Source: Bacteroidota bacterium (GTDB taxonomy: Bacteria; Bacteroidota; Rhodothermia; Rhodothermales; Bin80). From it: a stretch of 59,274 nucleotides of DNA. This document shows, piece by piece, positions 27,513 through 36,827 of the stretch. The notes under the pieces were generated by a model. That model was not told where the DNA came from. It saw nothing but the letters and a program-made list of their open reading frames with translations, and did not search any database. The stretch lies in the NCBI GenBank assembly GCA_026709065.1, contig JAPOTS010000035.1, forward strand, positions 80,033 through 139,306, read 5' to 3'. The translations under genes and the position numbers were made by a program. The first letter of the stretch is position 1, and each line of letters starts with the position of its first letter.

Positions 27513-28970
27513 ATGCCACAGAAATTGAACTTTAACGGATTATTTCCACCTCACTGGCTAAGTCTATTAGCCATAGGATTCATGACGAGTTTGAACCCTA
27601 ACCTTGAAATCCCTGATCATCCTATCTCATCTCAGGATGCTCTATCCACTCTGATAGATGGGGGAATTGTGGTCACCATGGATAGCATAGGCACTATACT
27701 CAATGGTGGTGCTGTTCTCATTAAAGGGGATCGTATTGTAGATCTTCTTGATGCCGATATGCCCCGACCAGAAGCCTCTACCATGATTGATGCGACTGGG
27801 TATGTGGTCATTCCAGGACTCATCAACACTCATGGTCATGCTGCAATGTCACTGTTTCGAGGACTCGCTGATGATCTTCCGTTACAGACTTGGCTCAATG
27901 AATACATCTTTCCTGCTGAGGCCGCCCTTGTTTCTCCAGATTTTGTTTATTGGGGAACCATATTGTCATCCATTGAGATGCTCAAAAGTGGAACGACGAC
28001 ATTTACGGACATGTATTTCTTCACTGATGATGTTGTCAGAGCAACAACGACTACTGGAATCCGAGTTGCTGCGGGTCCAGTCGTGATTGGGTTTCCCACT
28101 CCCGAATTTCCTACATCAGATGAGTCGTTGGCGAGTGCCGATCAATTCATGGAGAGATATCAGAATCATCCATTGGTGATTCCATCGATTTCTGCACATG
28201 CGATTTATACGACTCCATTAGATCTAATTGAATCTGCATTTCAAGTCGCTGAGCATCATAATACTGTTTTTCAAATCCATGTATTGGAGGATTCAACCGA
28301 AAACACCATTTCCCGTAAAGCAAATGGGATGGACTTGATTAACGCACTCATGTCCATTGATGCACTACGCCCCGGAACAATTTTAGCGCATTCGGTCTTC
28401 TTGTCTGCTGATGACATCCATCATATTGCGATGACGGGTGCTGGAATTGCACATAATCCTGAAAGCAACTTACATCTTGGTGTACCAGGTGTTGCCCCGA
28501 TCCCCGCCGCTCTACAAGCTGGAATTCCTGTTGGACTTGGAACAGATGGCCCCGCGGCCAACAATAATCTTGATCTGTTTGAAGAGATGAATACCGCTGC
28601 AAAAATTCAAAAATTACAGTATGGTGATCCTTCCATCCTGTCAGCAGAAACAACATTCCGAATGGCAACAATGGGTGGTGCACGAGTGCTGAATATGGAA
28701 AAGGAAATCGGTTCATTAGAGCCAGGCAAACGTGCAGATATTGTACTGATTGATATGCAACGTGCTGGATTGACCCCTCTCTATAATATATACTCTCACC
28801 TCGTCTATGCTGTCCGAGGAAGAGACGTATCAACCGTATTCGTCAATGGAAAAAAGGTCGTTGATCAAGGAAAAGTAACGACCGTTAATGAATATGAAGT
28901 CATAAGCAATGCGAATTCATTCAGAGACCAAGTTCAACAAGTGATCGCTCAATTACGTCAATCTGAATGA
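27513..28970 (+). CDS. Metal-dependent amidohydrolase, MtaD/SsnA-like deaminase
   Basis: 485 residues. The zinc-binding barrel shows THGHAAMSLFRG (HxH, near residue 107), IQIHVLED-type His, AHSVFLSADDI (third His) and GTDGPAANNNLDLFEEM (metal Asp, near 343), and ends with GSLEPGKRADIVLIDM. This matches 5-methylthioadenosine/S-adenosylhomocysteine deaminases and related amidohydrolases. The usual HxxE has become HVLED, so the substrate is uncertain. About 40 residues precede the family start (at IDGGIVVTMD), including a hydrophobic stretch WLSLLAIGFMTSL that could be a signal or anchor; most relatives are cytoplasmic and about 440 residues. It stands as a single gene followed by an outer-membrane protein gene. 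Confidence 0.85.
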   Translation: MPQKLNFNGLFPPHWLSLLAIGFMTSLNPNLEIPDHPISSQDALSTLIDGGIVVTMDSIGTILNGGAVLIKGDRIVDLLDADMPRPEASTMIDATGYVVIPGLINTHGHAAMSLFRGLADDLPLQTWLNEYIFPAEAALVSPDFVYWGTILSSIEMLKSGTTTFTDMYFFTDDVVRATTTTGIRVAAGPVVIGFPTPEFPTSDESLASADQFMERYQNHPLVIPSISAHAIYTTPLDLIESAFQVAEHHNTVFQIHVLEDSTENTISRKANGMDLINALMSIDALRPGTILAHSVFLSADDIHHIAMTGAGIAHNPESNLHLGVPGVAPIPAALQAGIPVGLGTDGPAANNNLDLFEEMNTAAKIQKLQYGDPSILSAETTFRMATMGGARVLNMEKEIGSLEPGKRADIVLIDMQRAGLTPLYNIYSHLVYAVRGRDVSTVFVNGKKVVDQGKVTTVNEYEVISNANSFRDQVQQVIAQLRQSE

Positions 28971-29148
28971 TCATCAACTGATTGGATTCGATGTAGAAAA
29001 TTAGGAAAACCGAACTGATAGAGATGTCTGTATTCAAATCTCTCCTTTAGCTGTCTGCTTACAATCATTCCCAGATAGATATTTGAACATACCTGAAATA
29101 ATTACTTATTCAGCAAAATTCAATTCTACTTGACAATCAAACAATATT

Positions 29149-29790
29149 ATGTATAGACACATCTTGTTCTTCTTGTTTCTCTTTATCCTTACTAGTCCAG
29201 TGCGAGCGCAGCTTTTTTCTGGTGGACTTAAATTTGGAATGACGCAAACGACATATTCAGGTAACTTGGATTCTGGCGAAACCATATGGGATCCTATTTC
29301 TGGAATTGCGGGAGGCGTAACTGGTGAACTTTCTGTTTTAGGACCCTTGAGTGTAGCTGGTGAAATTCAATATGTTCGTATGGGAGCACAATCTCGGGTC
29401 AGATATAATAGTTTTCCGAGTTCGTTGACTTCAAGAACTTCCTACTTATCTCTCCCACTTTTTGCACAATTGAATTTAGGGCCAAGTGGAATCGTCGTAC
29501 CCAGATTCTTTGTAGGCGGAGCTGCATTAATTGAATTAGAATCCGTCATTCTCGTTGAAGCTGATATGACGAGCGAAATTTTCATTGAAGAAAATAGCTC
29601 AATTGAGTCCTTTGATTATGGACTTATCGTCGGGCTTGGAATTGATTTTAATTTGGCAAGTCAAAGATTAACCCTTGAAGTTAGGTACTATAATGGCCAA
29701 AACGATGTAAGTAAACCGACATCCGAACTTGGAGAAGAAACGGTCTTAAATAATCGAGGTTGGGCAATTATGACAGGTGTGCTGTTTTAG
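29149..29790 (+). CDS. Outer-membrane beta-barrel protein (PorT-like/OMP_b-brl)
   Basis: 213 residues. A strong signal peptide (ILFFLFLFILTSPVRAQ) is followed by alternating strands beginning LFSGGLKFGMTQTTYSGN and ending NRGWAIMTGVLF with a terminal Phe, as outer-membrane barrels do. Size suits an eight-strand barrel. The pattern is that of the generic Bacteroidota beta-barrel family. No enzyme motif. It lies 178 bp after the amidohydrolase and probably has its own promoter. Role unknown. Confidence 0.75.
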   Translation: MYRHILFFLFLFILTSPVRAQLFSGGLKFGMTQTTYSGNLDSGETIWDPISGIAGGVTGELSVLGPLSVAGEIQYVRMGAQSRVRYNSFPSSLTSRTSYLSLPLFAQLNLGPSGIVVPRFFVGGAALIELESVILVEADMTSEIFIEENSSIESFDYGLIVGLGIDFNLASQRLTLEVRYYNGQNDVSKPTSELGEETVLNNRGWAIMTGVLF

Positions 29791-29898
29791 TCTAAAACGT
29801 TACTTTGAAACAGAATGGAGACTACAAGCTTTGTCAATACCTAAGGAGTCATGCATCGGATGAAGCGAGACAAGTCATCATCCTAAATTATTTATTCC

Positions 29899-31035
29899 TT
29901 ACATCATAGACTCAATTGCATCTAAAAGCCTCTCCCAACCAAAGTGACGTTTTTGTAGTTTCACCCCCTTGATAAGATCATCCTGCATCTTTTCAGAAAA
30001 ATAGCGTATGATGGCCTCGGATAACGCAACTGGGTCATTTGGAGGAATAATCAACCCTGCTTTCTCGTGAGGAATGACTTCAGCAAGTCCTCCTACATCA
30101 GTGGTAATCACAGGAACCTCAAAATGATAGGCAACCTGAGCCACCCCACTTTGAGTGGCGGAGAGATACGGTTGAATGACCACATCTGCAGCCGCAAAAT
30201 AATCTGCTACTTGATCATTAGGAATATACTGATCAAACAATCGGATATGATTTGTGATTCCAAATTGTTCAATCTTTGTTCTACATAGATCTTCATCCTC
30301 ATAGAATTCTCCCGCGATAATAAGGCAATAATTCGGAAGTTTATCTTGAAGATGATTTAAACTTTCAATCAGAACATGTAAGCCCTTGTACCTTCTAATG
30401 AATCCAAAAAAGAGCATGGCTTGGGCATCAGGGTCAATCTGCAATTTTTTTCTTGCCTCAGCTGGATTAGCAGATTCACCAAAACTATCATAGATCGGAT
30501 GGGGTGCAAAAGATCTCGGGCAAGTAACTTTCAACATGTCTAAGTCCTCCCCAACCGACTCAGACATCACGACACTACCCTGCATTGCCTTAAAGAAGTA
30601 ACGGGCTAATGTAGCGTTTCCAATTCGGCGCTCATGAGGTAATACATTATCAACTACGGCAATAGATTTTATTTTGTGAGATGATAATCCGCGGGCGATT
30701 TTTCCAAATGCTGGGGCGAAAAACGGTTGCCAATACCTAAAAATAACTATATCTGGTGCTAATTCTTGGATGCGCTTTTTAGCCTTCCACCATGAATAAG
30801 GATTGATTGAATCAATGAGCCTCTCGGCCTTGACTGCTCCATGATTCACAGATTTTGATTCGTACTGAGATTGACCTGGAAAAAGAAATTCCGGATACTG
30901 ACGAGTAAATGTAATTCCATGGACATCATGGCCACGCTCTACGAAACCCATAGCCATTCTTTCGGTTAGGTGAGCAATGCCCCCACGGTATGGATACATT
31001 GGACCAATGAGCACAATGCTACGAGACTTATTCAT
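29899..31035 (-). CDS. Glycosyltransferase family 4
   Basis: 378 residues, GT-B fold. The first strand is VLIGPMYPYRGGIAHLTERM. The donor half shows LFFGFIRRYKGLHVLIESL, IIAGEFYEDEDLC, LFDQYIPNDQVADYFAAADV and QSGVAQVAYHFEVPVITTDV followed by GGLAEVI. This subtype resembles GT4 proteins acting in surface glycan synthesis. It is isolated, convergent with the beta-barrel gene and separated from the DUF4143 ATPase by 500 bp. Confidence 0.88.
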   Translation of the reverse strand: MNKSRSIVLIGPMYPYRGGIAHLTERMAMGFVERGHDVHGITFTRQYPEFLFPGQSQYESKSVNHGAVKAERLIDSINPYSWWKAKKRIQELAPDIVIFRYWQPFFAPAFGKIARGLSSHKIKSIAVVDNVLPHERRIGNATLARYFFKAMQGSVVMSESVGEDLDMLKVTCPRSFAPHPIYDSFGESANPAEARKKLQIDPDAQAMLFFGFIRRYKGLHVLIESLNHLQDKLPNYCLIIAGEFYEDEDLCRTKIEQFGITNHIRLFDQYIPNDQVADYFAAADVVIQPYLSATQSGVAQVAYHFEVPVITTDVGGLAEVIPHEKAGLIIPPNDPVALSEAIIRYFSEKMQDDLIKGVKLQKRHFGWERLLDAIESMM

Positions 31036-31439
31036 AATGCCTATTCAAAGTCATCTTCAATGATTGTCTGCTATGTTGTTATGATGGCTTATTCAAATTC
31101 CTTATTTACTATAAGATAGTCTAAATGGTAAGATGTGATTTCATAGCAGGTATTTTGAAAGAATATTACAGAACAAACCATTGTACGCTTATTTTACAAT
31201 CTGAATCTATTGATGGACAAACTTTCTATTCTGCCCACTACCCCATGGGAGCTGAATCATAATGAATTCCATCCAAACTACAAAAGTTAAAAATGAGCTG
31301 AGAAGATCAAACACTCAGTTAATTTACGGCACTTTCTAAAATGATCTGTAGATTTAGAGAGAGGCAAAGGGACAAAACATGATACTACTATGTCTTGAAG
31401 GAAATTATCATTATATTATATATATTAAGGCCATTAGGT
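31036..31439. other. Intergenic leader upstream of the repeat array
   Basis: About 400 bp between divergent genes (GT4 leftward, ATPase rightward). AT-rich, with an alternating TA tract near 31412-31427. No gene recognised. Promoters for both neighbours should lie here. Confidence 0.4.
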
Positions 31440-31524
31440 TGACAATTAGCCGATACATAAATTGAGAATTAGCGGAGACAAATCTGACAATCTGCCGATA
31501 TACAATCTGAGAATTAGCCGAACT
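31440..31524. repeat. 22-23 bp tandem repeat array, family A (4 units)
   Basis: Units begin with TGA at 31440, 31463, 31485 and 31508 (spacing 23, 22, 23). The consensus is TGAnAATTAGCCGA followed by eight or nine poorly conserved bases. Variants are AGCGG in unit 2 and CTGCCG in unit 3. The array ends 12 bp before the ATG of the DUF4143 ATPase at 31537, so it lies in the 5' leader or promoter of that gene. It differs in sequence from the family B array at 27087 but shares period and the CCGA element. Confidence 0.75.
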
Positions 31525-31536
31525 ATTCCGTAGAAA

Positions 31537-32790
31537 ATGATTCCCCGACATCTTCTCTCATTACTCATTGAATCTGTTGAAGACTCTCCGGTTATACTGA
31601 TTCACGGGCCACGCCAAAGTGGAAAAACAACTCTCGTTAAACACTTTGGTGAAATACACGATTATTCATATTACACATTCGATAACCAAGCAATTCGATT
31701 GATAGCTCAGCGAGACCCTCAAGGCTTCACAAGCGACTGTGCCGATCGTACAATTATTGATGAGATACAGCGCGTGCCAGAATTGTATCTTACAATAAAA
31801 GAATCTGTTGATCAGAACAGACAGCCAGGTCGATTCATATTGACAGGTTCAAGCAATTTACTACTTCAAACAGAATTGACTGATGCTCTGGTAGGGCGAA
31901 TGGAAATCCTTCGACTCCATCCTTTGTCTCAACGAGAAATAGAACAAACTCCAACAATCCCGTTCTTGGAAAGATTATTTACAGGAAACTTTAAGTTGGA
32001 AAAATGTCAGCGTCTTGCACATAATCTCAGAGAGCGGATTGTTGGAGGAGGATATCCACCAGCTCTTGCCCGGCAATCAAATCGTAAACGGTCAAAATGG
32101 TACGGTAGTTATATCAACAGTGTCGTGTACAGGGATATTCTAAACATATCAAAAATTCAATCAATTGAAATAATCCCCCGCCTCCTCACAGCAGTAGGGA
32201 ATTTGTCGGCACAACTCTTCAATGTGTCCGATCTTTCAAATAAATTACAAATGAATCGCAATACCATTAATCACTACTTGAGTCTATTACAACATCAATT
32301 TCTGATTGAACGCCTTCCTGCTTGGCATTCTAACCGAATGAAAAGATTGATCAAAACTCCCAAAATCCATATCGGTGATACTGGGTTAGCATGTCATCTT
32401 ATGGGTGTAGATGCCAATATCCTATCAGGTAATTATGACCTTCTTGGGCAATTAGTGGAGTCATTTGTCTTTTTGGAGTTGAAACGTCAAGCCAGTTCTT
32501 CTGAAGAACCATATCGTTTCTATCATTTTCGAGATCGAGATGGAATTGAAGTTGACATGATTATTGAACGGGGTGCTTTTGAATTAGTGGGAATTGAAAT
32601 TAAAGCTAGCTCCACGATATTTGATTCAGATTTTAAGGGGCTTCAGAAGTTGAAGTCTAAGAATCCAGATAAATTTAAATTTGGTGCGGTCCTCTACGAC
32701 GGAGAGACCTGTGCGAGTTACGGGGAAAATATGTTTATCATTCCAATTCGCAAGCTTTGGGAAAGCAACAAGACTCTCCCATCAATTTAA
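31537..32790 (+). CDS. AAA ATPase with C-terminal DUF4143 domain
   Basis: 417 residues. Walker A GPRQSGKTT (24-32) and Walker B RTIIDEIQRVPEL (about 71-83) are followed by sensor-like FILTGSSN. The C-terminal DUF4143 part has a winged-helix-like region (VSDLSNKLQMNRNTINHYLS) and the conserved GDTGLACHLMG, VESFVFLELKRQ and nuclease-like FRDRDGIEVDMIIERG with IEIKAS. Some relatives have been viewed as PD-(D/E)xK-like, and the D..E..K residues are present here, but no activity is proven. Such ATPases are widespread, multi-copy and often horizontally moved. The gene is single, directly behind the family A repeat array. Confidence 0.88.
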   Translation: MIPRHLLSLLIESVEDSPVILIHGPRQSGKTTLVKHFGEIHDYSYYTFDNQAIRLIAQRDPQGFTSDCADRTIIDEIQRVPELYLTIKESVDQNRQPGRFILTGSSNLLLQTELTDALVGRMEILRLHPLSQREIEQTPTIPFLERLFTGNFKLEKCQRLAHNLRERIVGGGYPPALARQSNRKRSKWYGSYINSVVYRDILNISKIQSIEIIPRLLTAVGNLSAQLFNVSDLSNKLQMNRNTINHYLSLLQHQFLIERLPAWHSNRMKRLIKTPKIHIGDTGLACHLMGVDANILSGNYDLLGQLVESFVFLELKRQASSSEEPYRFYHFRDRDGIEVDMIIERGAFELVGIEIKASSTIFDSDFKGLQKLKSKNPDKFKFGAVLYDGETCASYGENMFIIPIRKLWESNKTLPSI

Positions 32791-32862
32791 TGCGCTCACA
32801 AAGGGAGATTCTCGTTTGTCAAAATAATTATTGTGATTATATCAGTCTCATTGTTAGAATGA

Positions 32863-33708
32863 CTAATCATCCTTTATACAGTGATTGACAAAACGGATAT
32901 AAGCAACTCGAATAGCCCCCATACTTGGATTTTTCCTCGTCATTTTTGTGCCCAATCGACTCAATTCTAACTGTTGCTGTGTCATTATAGAGACAATATT
33001 CCCATTCACATATTTTGACAGAGACTTAATCTCGTTATCTTCGTAACGTTGCAGAGGAAATGGCAAATTGAGTATCCTAGCTAAACGCACAAAAAATTCT
33101 GAAATTAACTCTGACTTCTGAGTGCCATATAATTGACTGTCCGTGGCCGAATACTCAAATACAATAGCTCCGTTGGGGGTTTGAAGACAGCGGAGTAAAT
33201 CTCTATAACTCTCCTTAGGTATGTAGTAAGAAATACCTTCTGAAACGAGTAGAGTCGCAATATTTAAATTCCAACCAGCCCGATTCAATTCGGAAAGAAC
33301 TATCGGAATATCCGTCAAATCGGCAGTCATTAGATTTACATCAGGACCTCCAATTTGCTTATTAATCCTTTCTTTAAGCCCTCGATGAGCCATATCTACA
33401 TCAAAGAAAGATGCCTCTGGATAAAATTCCGCTAAGTCCATAGGCAGAGGATCCAATCCACATCCTAAATGGATAACCTGAGCGCTTGGGTTTTCACTTA
33501 AATACTCATAGCAACATTTTTCAACACCGTGCCGTCTATTTAAAATTTCGACTTGAATTTCATCCAAGAGATCCTCAAAATGTGCAAGGATTGGAGCGCC
33601 AGATGAGAGGTCTAACTTTTTCATGAATGCCTTTGCAGCTCTGCCTTGATAACTATTCTGACTTAACAAGGAAAGCACACAAGTAGAGGTTGCAGGTATT
33701 TCAATCAT
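32863..33708 (-). CDS. Leucine carboxyl methyltransferase-like SAM enzyme
   Basis: 281 residues. Class I SAM fold of the LCMT/TIGR00027 type: AQVIHLGCGLDPLPMDL (motif I), ASFFDVDMA (acidic ribose-binding residue), and LLVSEGISYYIPKESYRDLL, which carries the SEG(I/V) element of the family. Bacterial members have unknown substrates; some act in polyketide or other secondary metabolism. It stands alone, convergent with the ATPase gene and divergent from the DUF4342 gene. Confidence 0.82.
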   Translation of the reverse strand: MIEIPATSTCVLSLLSQNSYQGRAAKAFMKKLDLSSGAPILAHFEDLLDEIQVEILNRRHGVEKCCYEYLSENPSAQVIHLGCGLDPLPMDLAEFYPEASFFDVDMAHRGLKERINKQIGGPDVNLMTADLTDIPIVLSELNRAGWNLNIATLLVSEGISYYIPKESYRDLLRCLQTPNGAIVFEYSATDSQLYGTQKSELISEFFVRLARILNLPFPLQRYEDNEIKSLSKYVNGNIVSIMTQQQLELSRLGTKMTRKNPSMGAIRVAYIRFVNHCIKDD

Positions 33709-33868
33709 GTTTGTATAATGATCTGTATGAGAATACGAATAGTTGCTTGAACTTCAAAGAGAATTACTCAATACCCATTAACCAGTGGACTTGACTGTAA
33801 TCCTACGATTGAGTGCAACAGTTTTCGCAAGATTACGTAAATTTCTATAAAATAACTCTATTGATCGT

Positions 33869-34201
33869 ATGTCATCAAAACATAATAACATAACAGACCG
33901 CCTCGGCAGTCGCTTTGAAGAAATCAAAGTTGAAGGTTCTCAATTGGTTGACAAAGTAAAAGAACTTGCCCGTGAAGGGAAAGTCCGGAAAATATCCATC
34001 ATTAAAGATGGGCGTGTTCTTGCCGACTTCCCCTTATATCTGGGACTTGGTGGCTCAGTTGCTGCCGTCGTTGTTACCCCTACCCTCGCGGCCATCGGAG
34101 CAATCGCTGCACTTATGTCACATGTGACAGTCCGAATTGAGCGTAAATCAACCGAAGACATCAAACGCAGTTCTTCTCTAGACGATAATAACCTACCGTG
34201 A
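33869..34201 (+). CDS. DUF4342 family small protein
   Basis: 110 residues. An N-terminal amphipathic helix (RFEEIKVEGSQLVDKVKELA) and a beta pair (KISIIKDGRVLADFPLYLG) are followed by a hydrophobic glycine/alanine-rich hairpin (VAAVVVTPTLAAIGAIAALM), which is the DUF4342 pattern, sometimes found beside UBA-like domains. Function unknown; possibly membrane associated. Its stop overlaps the GTG start of the dehydratase gene by four bases (34198-34201), so the two are translationally coupled. Confidence 0.78.
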   Translation: MSSKHNNITDRLGSRFEEIKVEGSQLVDKVKELAREGKVRKISIIKDGRVLADFPLYLGLGGSVAAVVVTPTLAAIGAIAALMSHVTVRIERKSTEDIKRSSSLDDNNLP

Positions 34202-35157
34202 GCTCTTCTTCAAGCGTAACGTTTGAAGATATTCAAGGAGCTTGTCATCGTTTAGATGGCGTAGCTCACTATACCCCTGTGCTGACCTCAACTTCCTTAA
34301 ACCATCGCACAGATGCCCGCGTATTTGTTAAGTGTGAGAATTTTCAGCGCACAAGTAGTTTTAAGTTTCGAGGTGCTTACAACACATTAAGCCAGCTTGA
34401 TTCGTCAATTAAGGAAATTATTTCCTTTTCATCTGGAAATCACGCCCAAGCTGTCGCTCTAGCAGGAACTCTGCTGAAGATACGATCTACAATCATCATG
34501 CCACATGATGCCCCGAAGATAAAAAGAGAAGCCACCATTGGATATGGCGCAGACATCATTCTCTACGACCGTAATGAAACCTCACGCGAAGAACTTGCAC
34601 ATCAAGTATCCAATGAAAAGAAGTTGCCCATCATTCCCCCTTATGACCATCCTCATATCATCGCTGGGCAGGGAACTGCCACATTGGAACTCTTGAATGA
34701 TCATCCAGATCTTGATATTTTGCTAGTTCCGTGTGGCGGAGGGGGGTTGTTATCTGGTGCCTCGTTAGTCGCTCATGCACTTAATCCTAAAATCAATGTC
34801 ATCGGGATTGAACCCGCCAACGCGAATGATGCTGAGCAGAGCTTTAAAACTGGAGTCCTGCATTCATTGAATAATTCAGATACGATTGCAGATGGAGCGC
34901 GGACACCTTCTCTTGGAAAGCTTCCGTTCAAAATCATCCAGAAATTTACTCACGACATCATTTCAGTTCCAGACACTGCAATAATCACTGCAACTCGATT
35001 TATCTGGGAACGAATGAAGCTTGTAGTAGAGCCAACGGGGGCGCTAGGATTGGCCGCTCTATTAACTAAATCCTTGAATGTTAAGGGACAAAATGTCGGA
35101 ATCATTCTGAGCGGTGGTAATGTAGACTTGAATCAATTGGCAACTTTTTGCAACTGA
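34198..35157 (+). CDS. PLP-dependent threonine/serine dehydratase or serine racemase
   Basis: 319 residues, fold type II PLP enzyme without a C-terminal ACT domain. KCENFQRTSSFKFRGAYNTL carries the Schiff-base Lys56. SSGNHAQAVALAGTLL and the phosphate loop CGGGGLLSGASLV bind the cofactor, and ILSGGNVDLN closes the domain. The lack of a regulatory domain and the size fit the catabolic threonine dehydratase / serine racemase group; sequence alone does not settle which. The GTG start (34198) overlaps the DUF4342 stop. Confidence 0.87.
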   Translation: MSSSSSVTFEDIQGACHRLDGVAHYTPVLTSTSLNHRTDARVFVKCENFQRTSSFKFRGAYNTLSQLDSSIKEIISFSSGNHAQAVALAGTLLKIRSTIIMPHDAPKIKREATIGYGADIILYDRNETSREELAHQVSNEKKLPIIPPYDHPHIIAGQGTATLELLNDHPDLDILLVPCGGGGLLSGASLVAHALNPKINVIGIEPANANDAEQSFKTGVLHSLNNSDTIADGARTPSLGKLPFKIIQKFTHDIISVPDTAIITATRFIWERMKLVVEPTGALGLAALLTKSLNVKGQNVGIILSGGNVDLNQLATFCN

Positions 35158-35163
35158 TCTATC

Positions 35164-35985
35164 TCAAAAATCTCCCCATCTCCAAGTCTTCATCACATCA
35201 ATACACCCATGAGCAGTGCGGTCGTATTGAAGAGGCGTGATTGATACATATCCTTGATCAACAACGGTGCTGTCAGTATCTTTGGACTGATCCAGAATGT
35301 TTAACATTCCACGATACCAATAATACGGTTTATTTGAAGGATCTTTACGACCTACAAATACCTCTTCCCACTGTGATCTAGCCTGACGAGTCACCTGAAT
35401 CCCTTTGATCTCATTCTCGGGAATATTTGGAACATTGACACTGAGGACTACACCCCGAGGCAGTTGGCTTCTAAGAACTTTCTGTGCAATAGTCTTGGCG
35501 TAATTCCCAGAGGGGGTAAAATCCGAAGTAATATCTGTTGTGTCTAAACTGAATGCAATAGAATCAATCCCATTAACCGAAGATTCAGTCGCTGCACTAA
35601 TCGTTCCAGAATAAATGACATTAATTGCAACATTTGATCCTTTATTGATTCCACTTACTGCAAGGTCTGGCTTACGGTGTAATAATTCGTGAAGTGCAAG
35701 TTTCATACAATCACAAGGCGTTCCAGAGATGGCTAAGGCAGGGACATGAGATAATTCGTCACCAAAATTATAATCTTCTACGCGAATAGGACTGTTAAGG
35801 GTAATTGAATGGCCAACCGCACTCTGTTCATTCATAGGAGCAATAACGACAACATCGCCAATATCATTCATGGCCTTGGTCAATGCACGAATACCCGGTG
35901 AGTAAATCCCATCATCATTGGTAACAAGAATAAGCGGCCGTCGCCGTGAAGGAATCTTATTCTTATTGTCTGAGGCAAGATTCAT
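35164..35985 (-). CDS. surE: 5'/3'-nucleotidase SurE
   Basis: 273 residues. It hydrolyses nucleoside monophosphates with a divalent metal. LILVTNDDGIYSPGIRALTK supplies the Asp-Asp metal ligands, ISGTPCDCMKLAL and VSGINKGSNVAINVIYSGT the Asn ligand and the conserved loop. The length is normal for bacterial SurE. Starts 2 bp after the panB stop and ends the envelope block; convergent with the dehydratase gene, 6 bp apart. Confidence 0.93.
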   Translation of the reverse strand: MNLASDNKNKIPSRRRPLILVTNDDGIYSPGIRALTKAMNDIGDVVVIAPMNEQSAVGHSITLNSPIRVEDYNFGDELSHVPALAISGTPCDCMKLALHELLHRKPDLAVSGINKGSNVAINVIYSGTISAATESSVNGIDSIAFSLDTTDITSDFTPSGNYAKTIAQKVLRSQLPRGVVLSVNVPNIPENEIKGIQVTRQARSQWEEVFVGRKDPSNKPYYWYRGMLNILDQSKDTDSTVVDQGYVSITPLQYDRTAHGCIDVMKTWRWGDF

Positions 35986-35987
35986 AC

Positions 35988-36794
35988 CTAATAACTTTCT
36001 TGTAAAGATGGAAATGAACGCGTACGCACATCATCTACATAATTTCTTACTGCTGAGTCCATTGAGTCTTCTAAGTTAAGGTAACGACGAACAAAACGTG
36101 GATTAAAGTCATTGTTTAAACCCAAAGCATCATGAGTCACTAAAACCTGACCATCACAGGCATTGCCAGCCCCAATACCAATCGTTGGAATAGTGAGAGA
36201 TAAAGAAATCTCTTGGGCTAATTGTGCTGGAATTTTTTCTAGAACGATTGCAAAGCACCCTGCATTCTGAAGTTCAAGAGCATCCTCCCGTAGTTGATCA
36301 GCTTCCTGTGGATCGGTGGCTCTGACTTTATACGTACCAAAATGATAAATGCTCTGAGGGGTCAATCCAAGATGTCCCATGATTGGAATCCCAGTCTGAT
36401 GGATGATTTCAATGGCCGACAATACTGACCTCCCACCTTCAATCTTCACGGCATGAGCTCCAGCCTCCTTCATCACACGAATTGCAGATGTCAATGCCTG
36501 TTGACTATTTCCCTGATAGCTACCAAAAGGTAAGTCCACAATTACAAATGCACGCTCTACAGCACGGACTACACTTTGTGCATGGTAGATCATATGATCC
36601 AGAGTAATGGGAAGGGTTGTTTCATGGCCACTAATCACATTAGACGCAGAATCGCCTACTAAGAGAGCATCCACCCCAGCACGATCTAAGATACGTGCCA
36701 TCGTATAATCATATGCTGTAAGCACTGCGATTGGCAGGCTTTCAGCTTTCATACGGCGAAACGTTTGCGTTGTAACGCGACTGACGCCTTCCAT
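35988..36794 (-). CDS. panB: 3-methyl-2-oxobutanoate hydroxymethyltransferase
   Basis: 268 residues. It makes ketopantoate from alpha-ketoisovalerate and methylenetetrahydrofolate in pantothenate synthesis. The TIM barrel shows [39 protein letters not shown] (metal-binding Asp), [26 protein letters not shown] and [19 protein letters not shown]. The consensus glycine of the first loop and the catalytic Glu in IVLEKIP are present. Second to last gene of the block, tightly linked to surE. panC is not in the window. Confidence 0.95.
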   Translation of the reverse strand: MEGVSRVTTQTFRRMKAESLPIAVLTAYDYTMARILDRAGVDALLVGDSASNVISGHETTLPITLDHMIYHAQSVVRAVERAFVIVDLPFGSYQGNSQQALTSAIRVMKEAGAHAVKIEGGRSVLSAIEIIHQTGIPIMGHLGLTPQSIYHFGTYKVRATDPQEADQLREDALELQNAGCFAIVLEKIPAQLAQEISLSLTIPTIGIGAGNACDGQVLVTHDALGLNNDFNPRFVRRYLNLEDSMDSAVRNYVDDVRTRSFPSLQESY

Positions 36795-36827
36795 GAAGAT
36801 ACAGGACTGTATCCACTATGTGGATGC

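Noticed and set aside
28348-28833. 161-residue ORF antisense to the amidohydrolase
   Set aside because: The plus-strand frame carries the full family signature; the antisense frame is a shadow.
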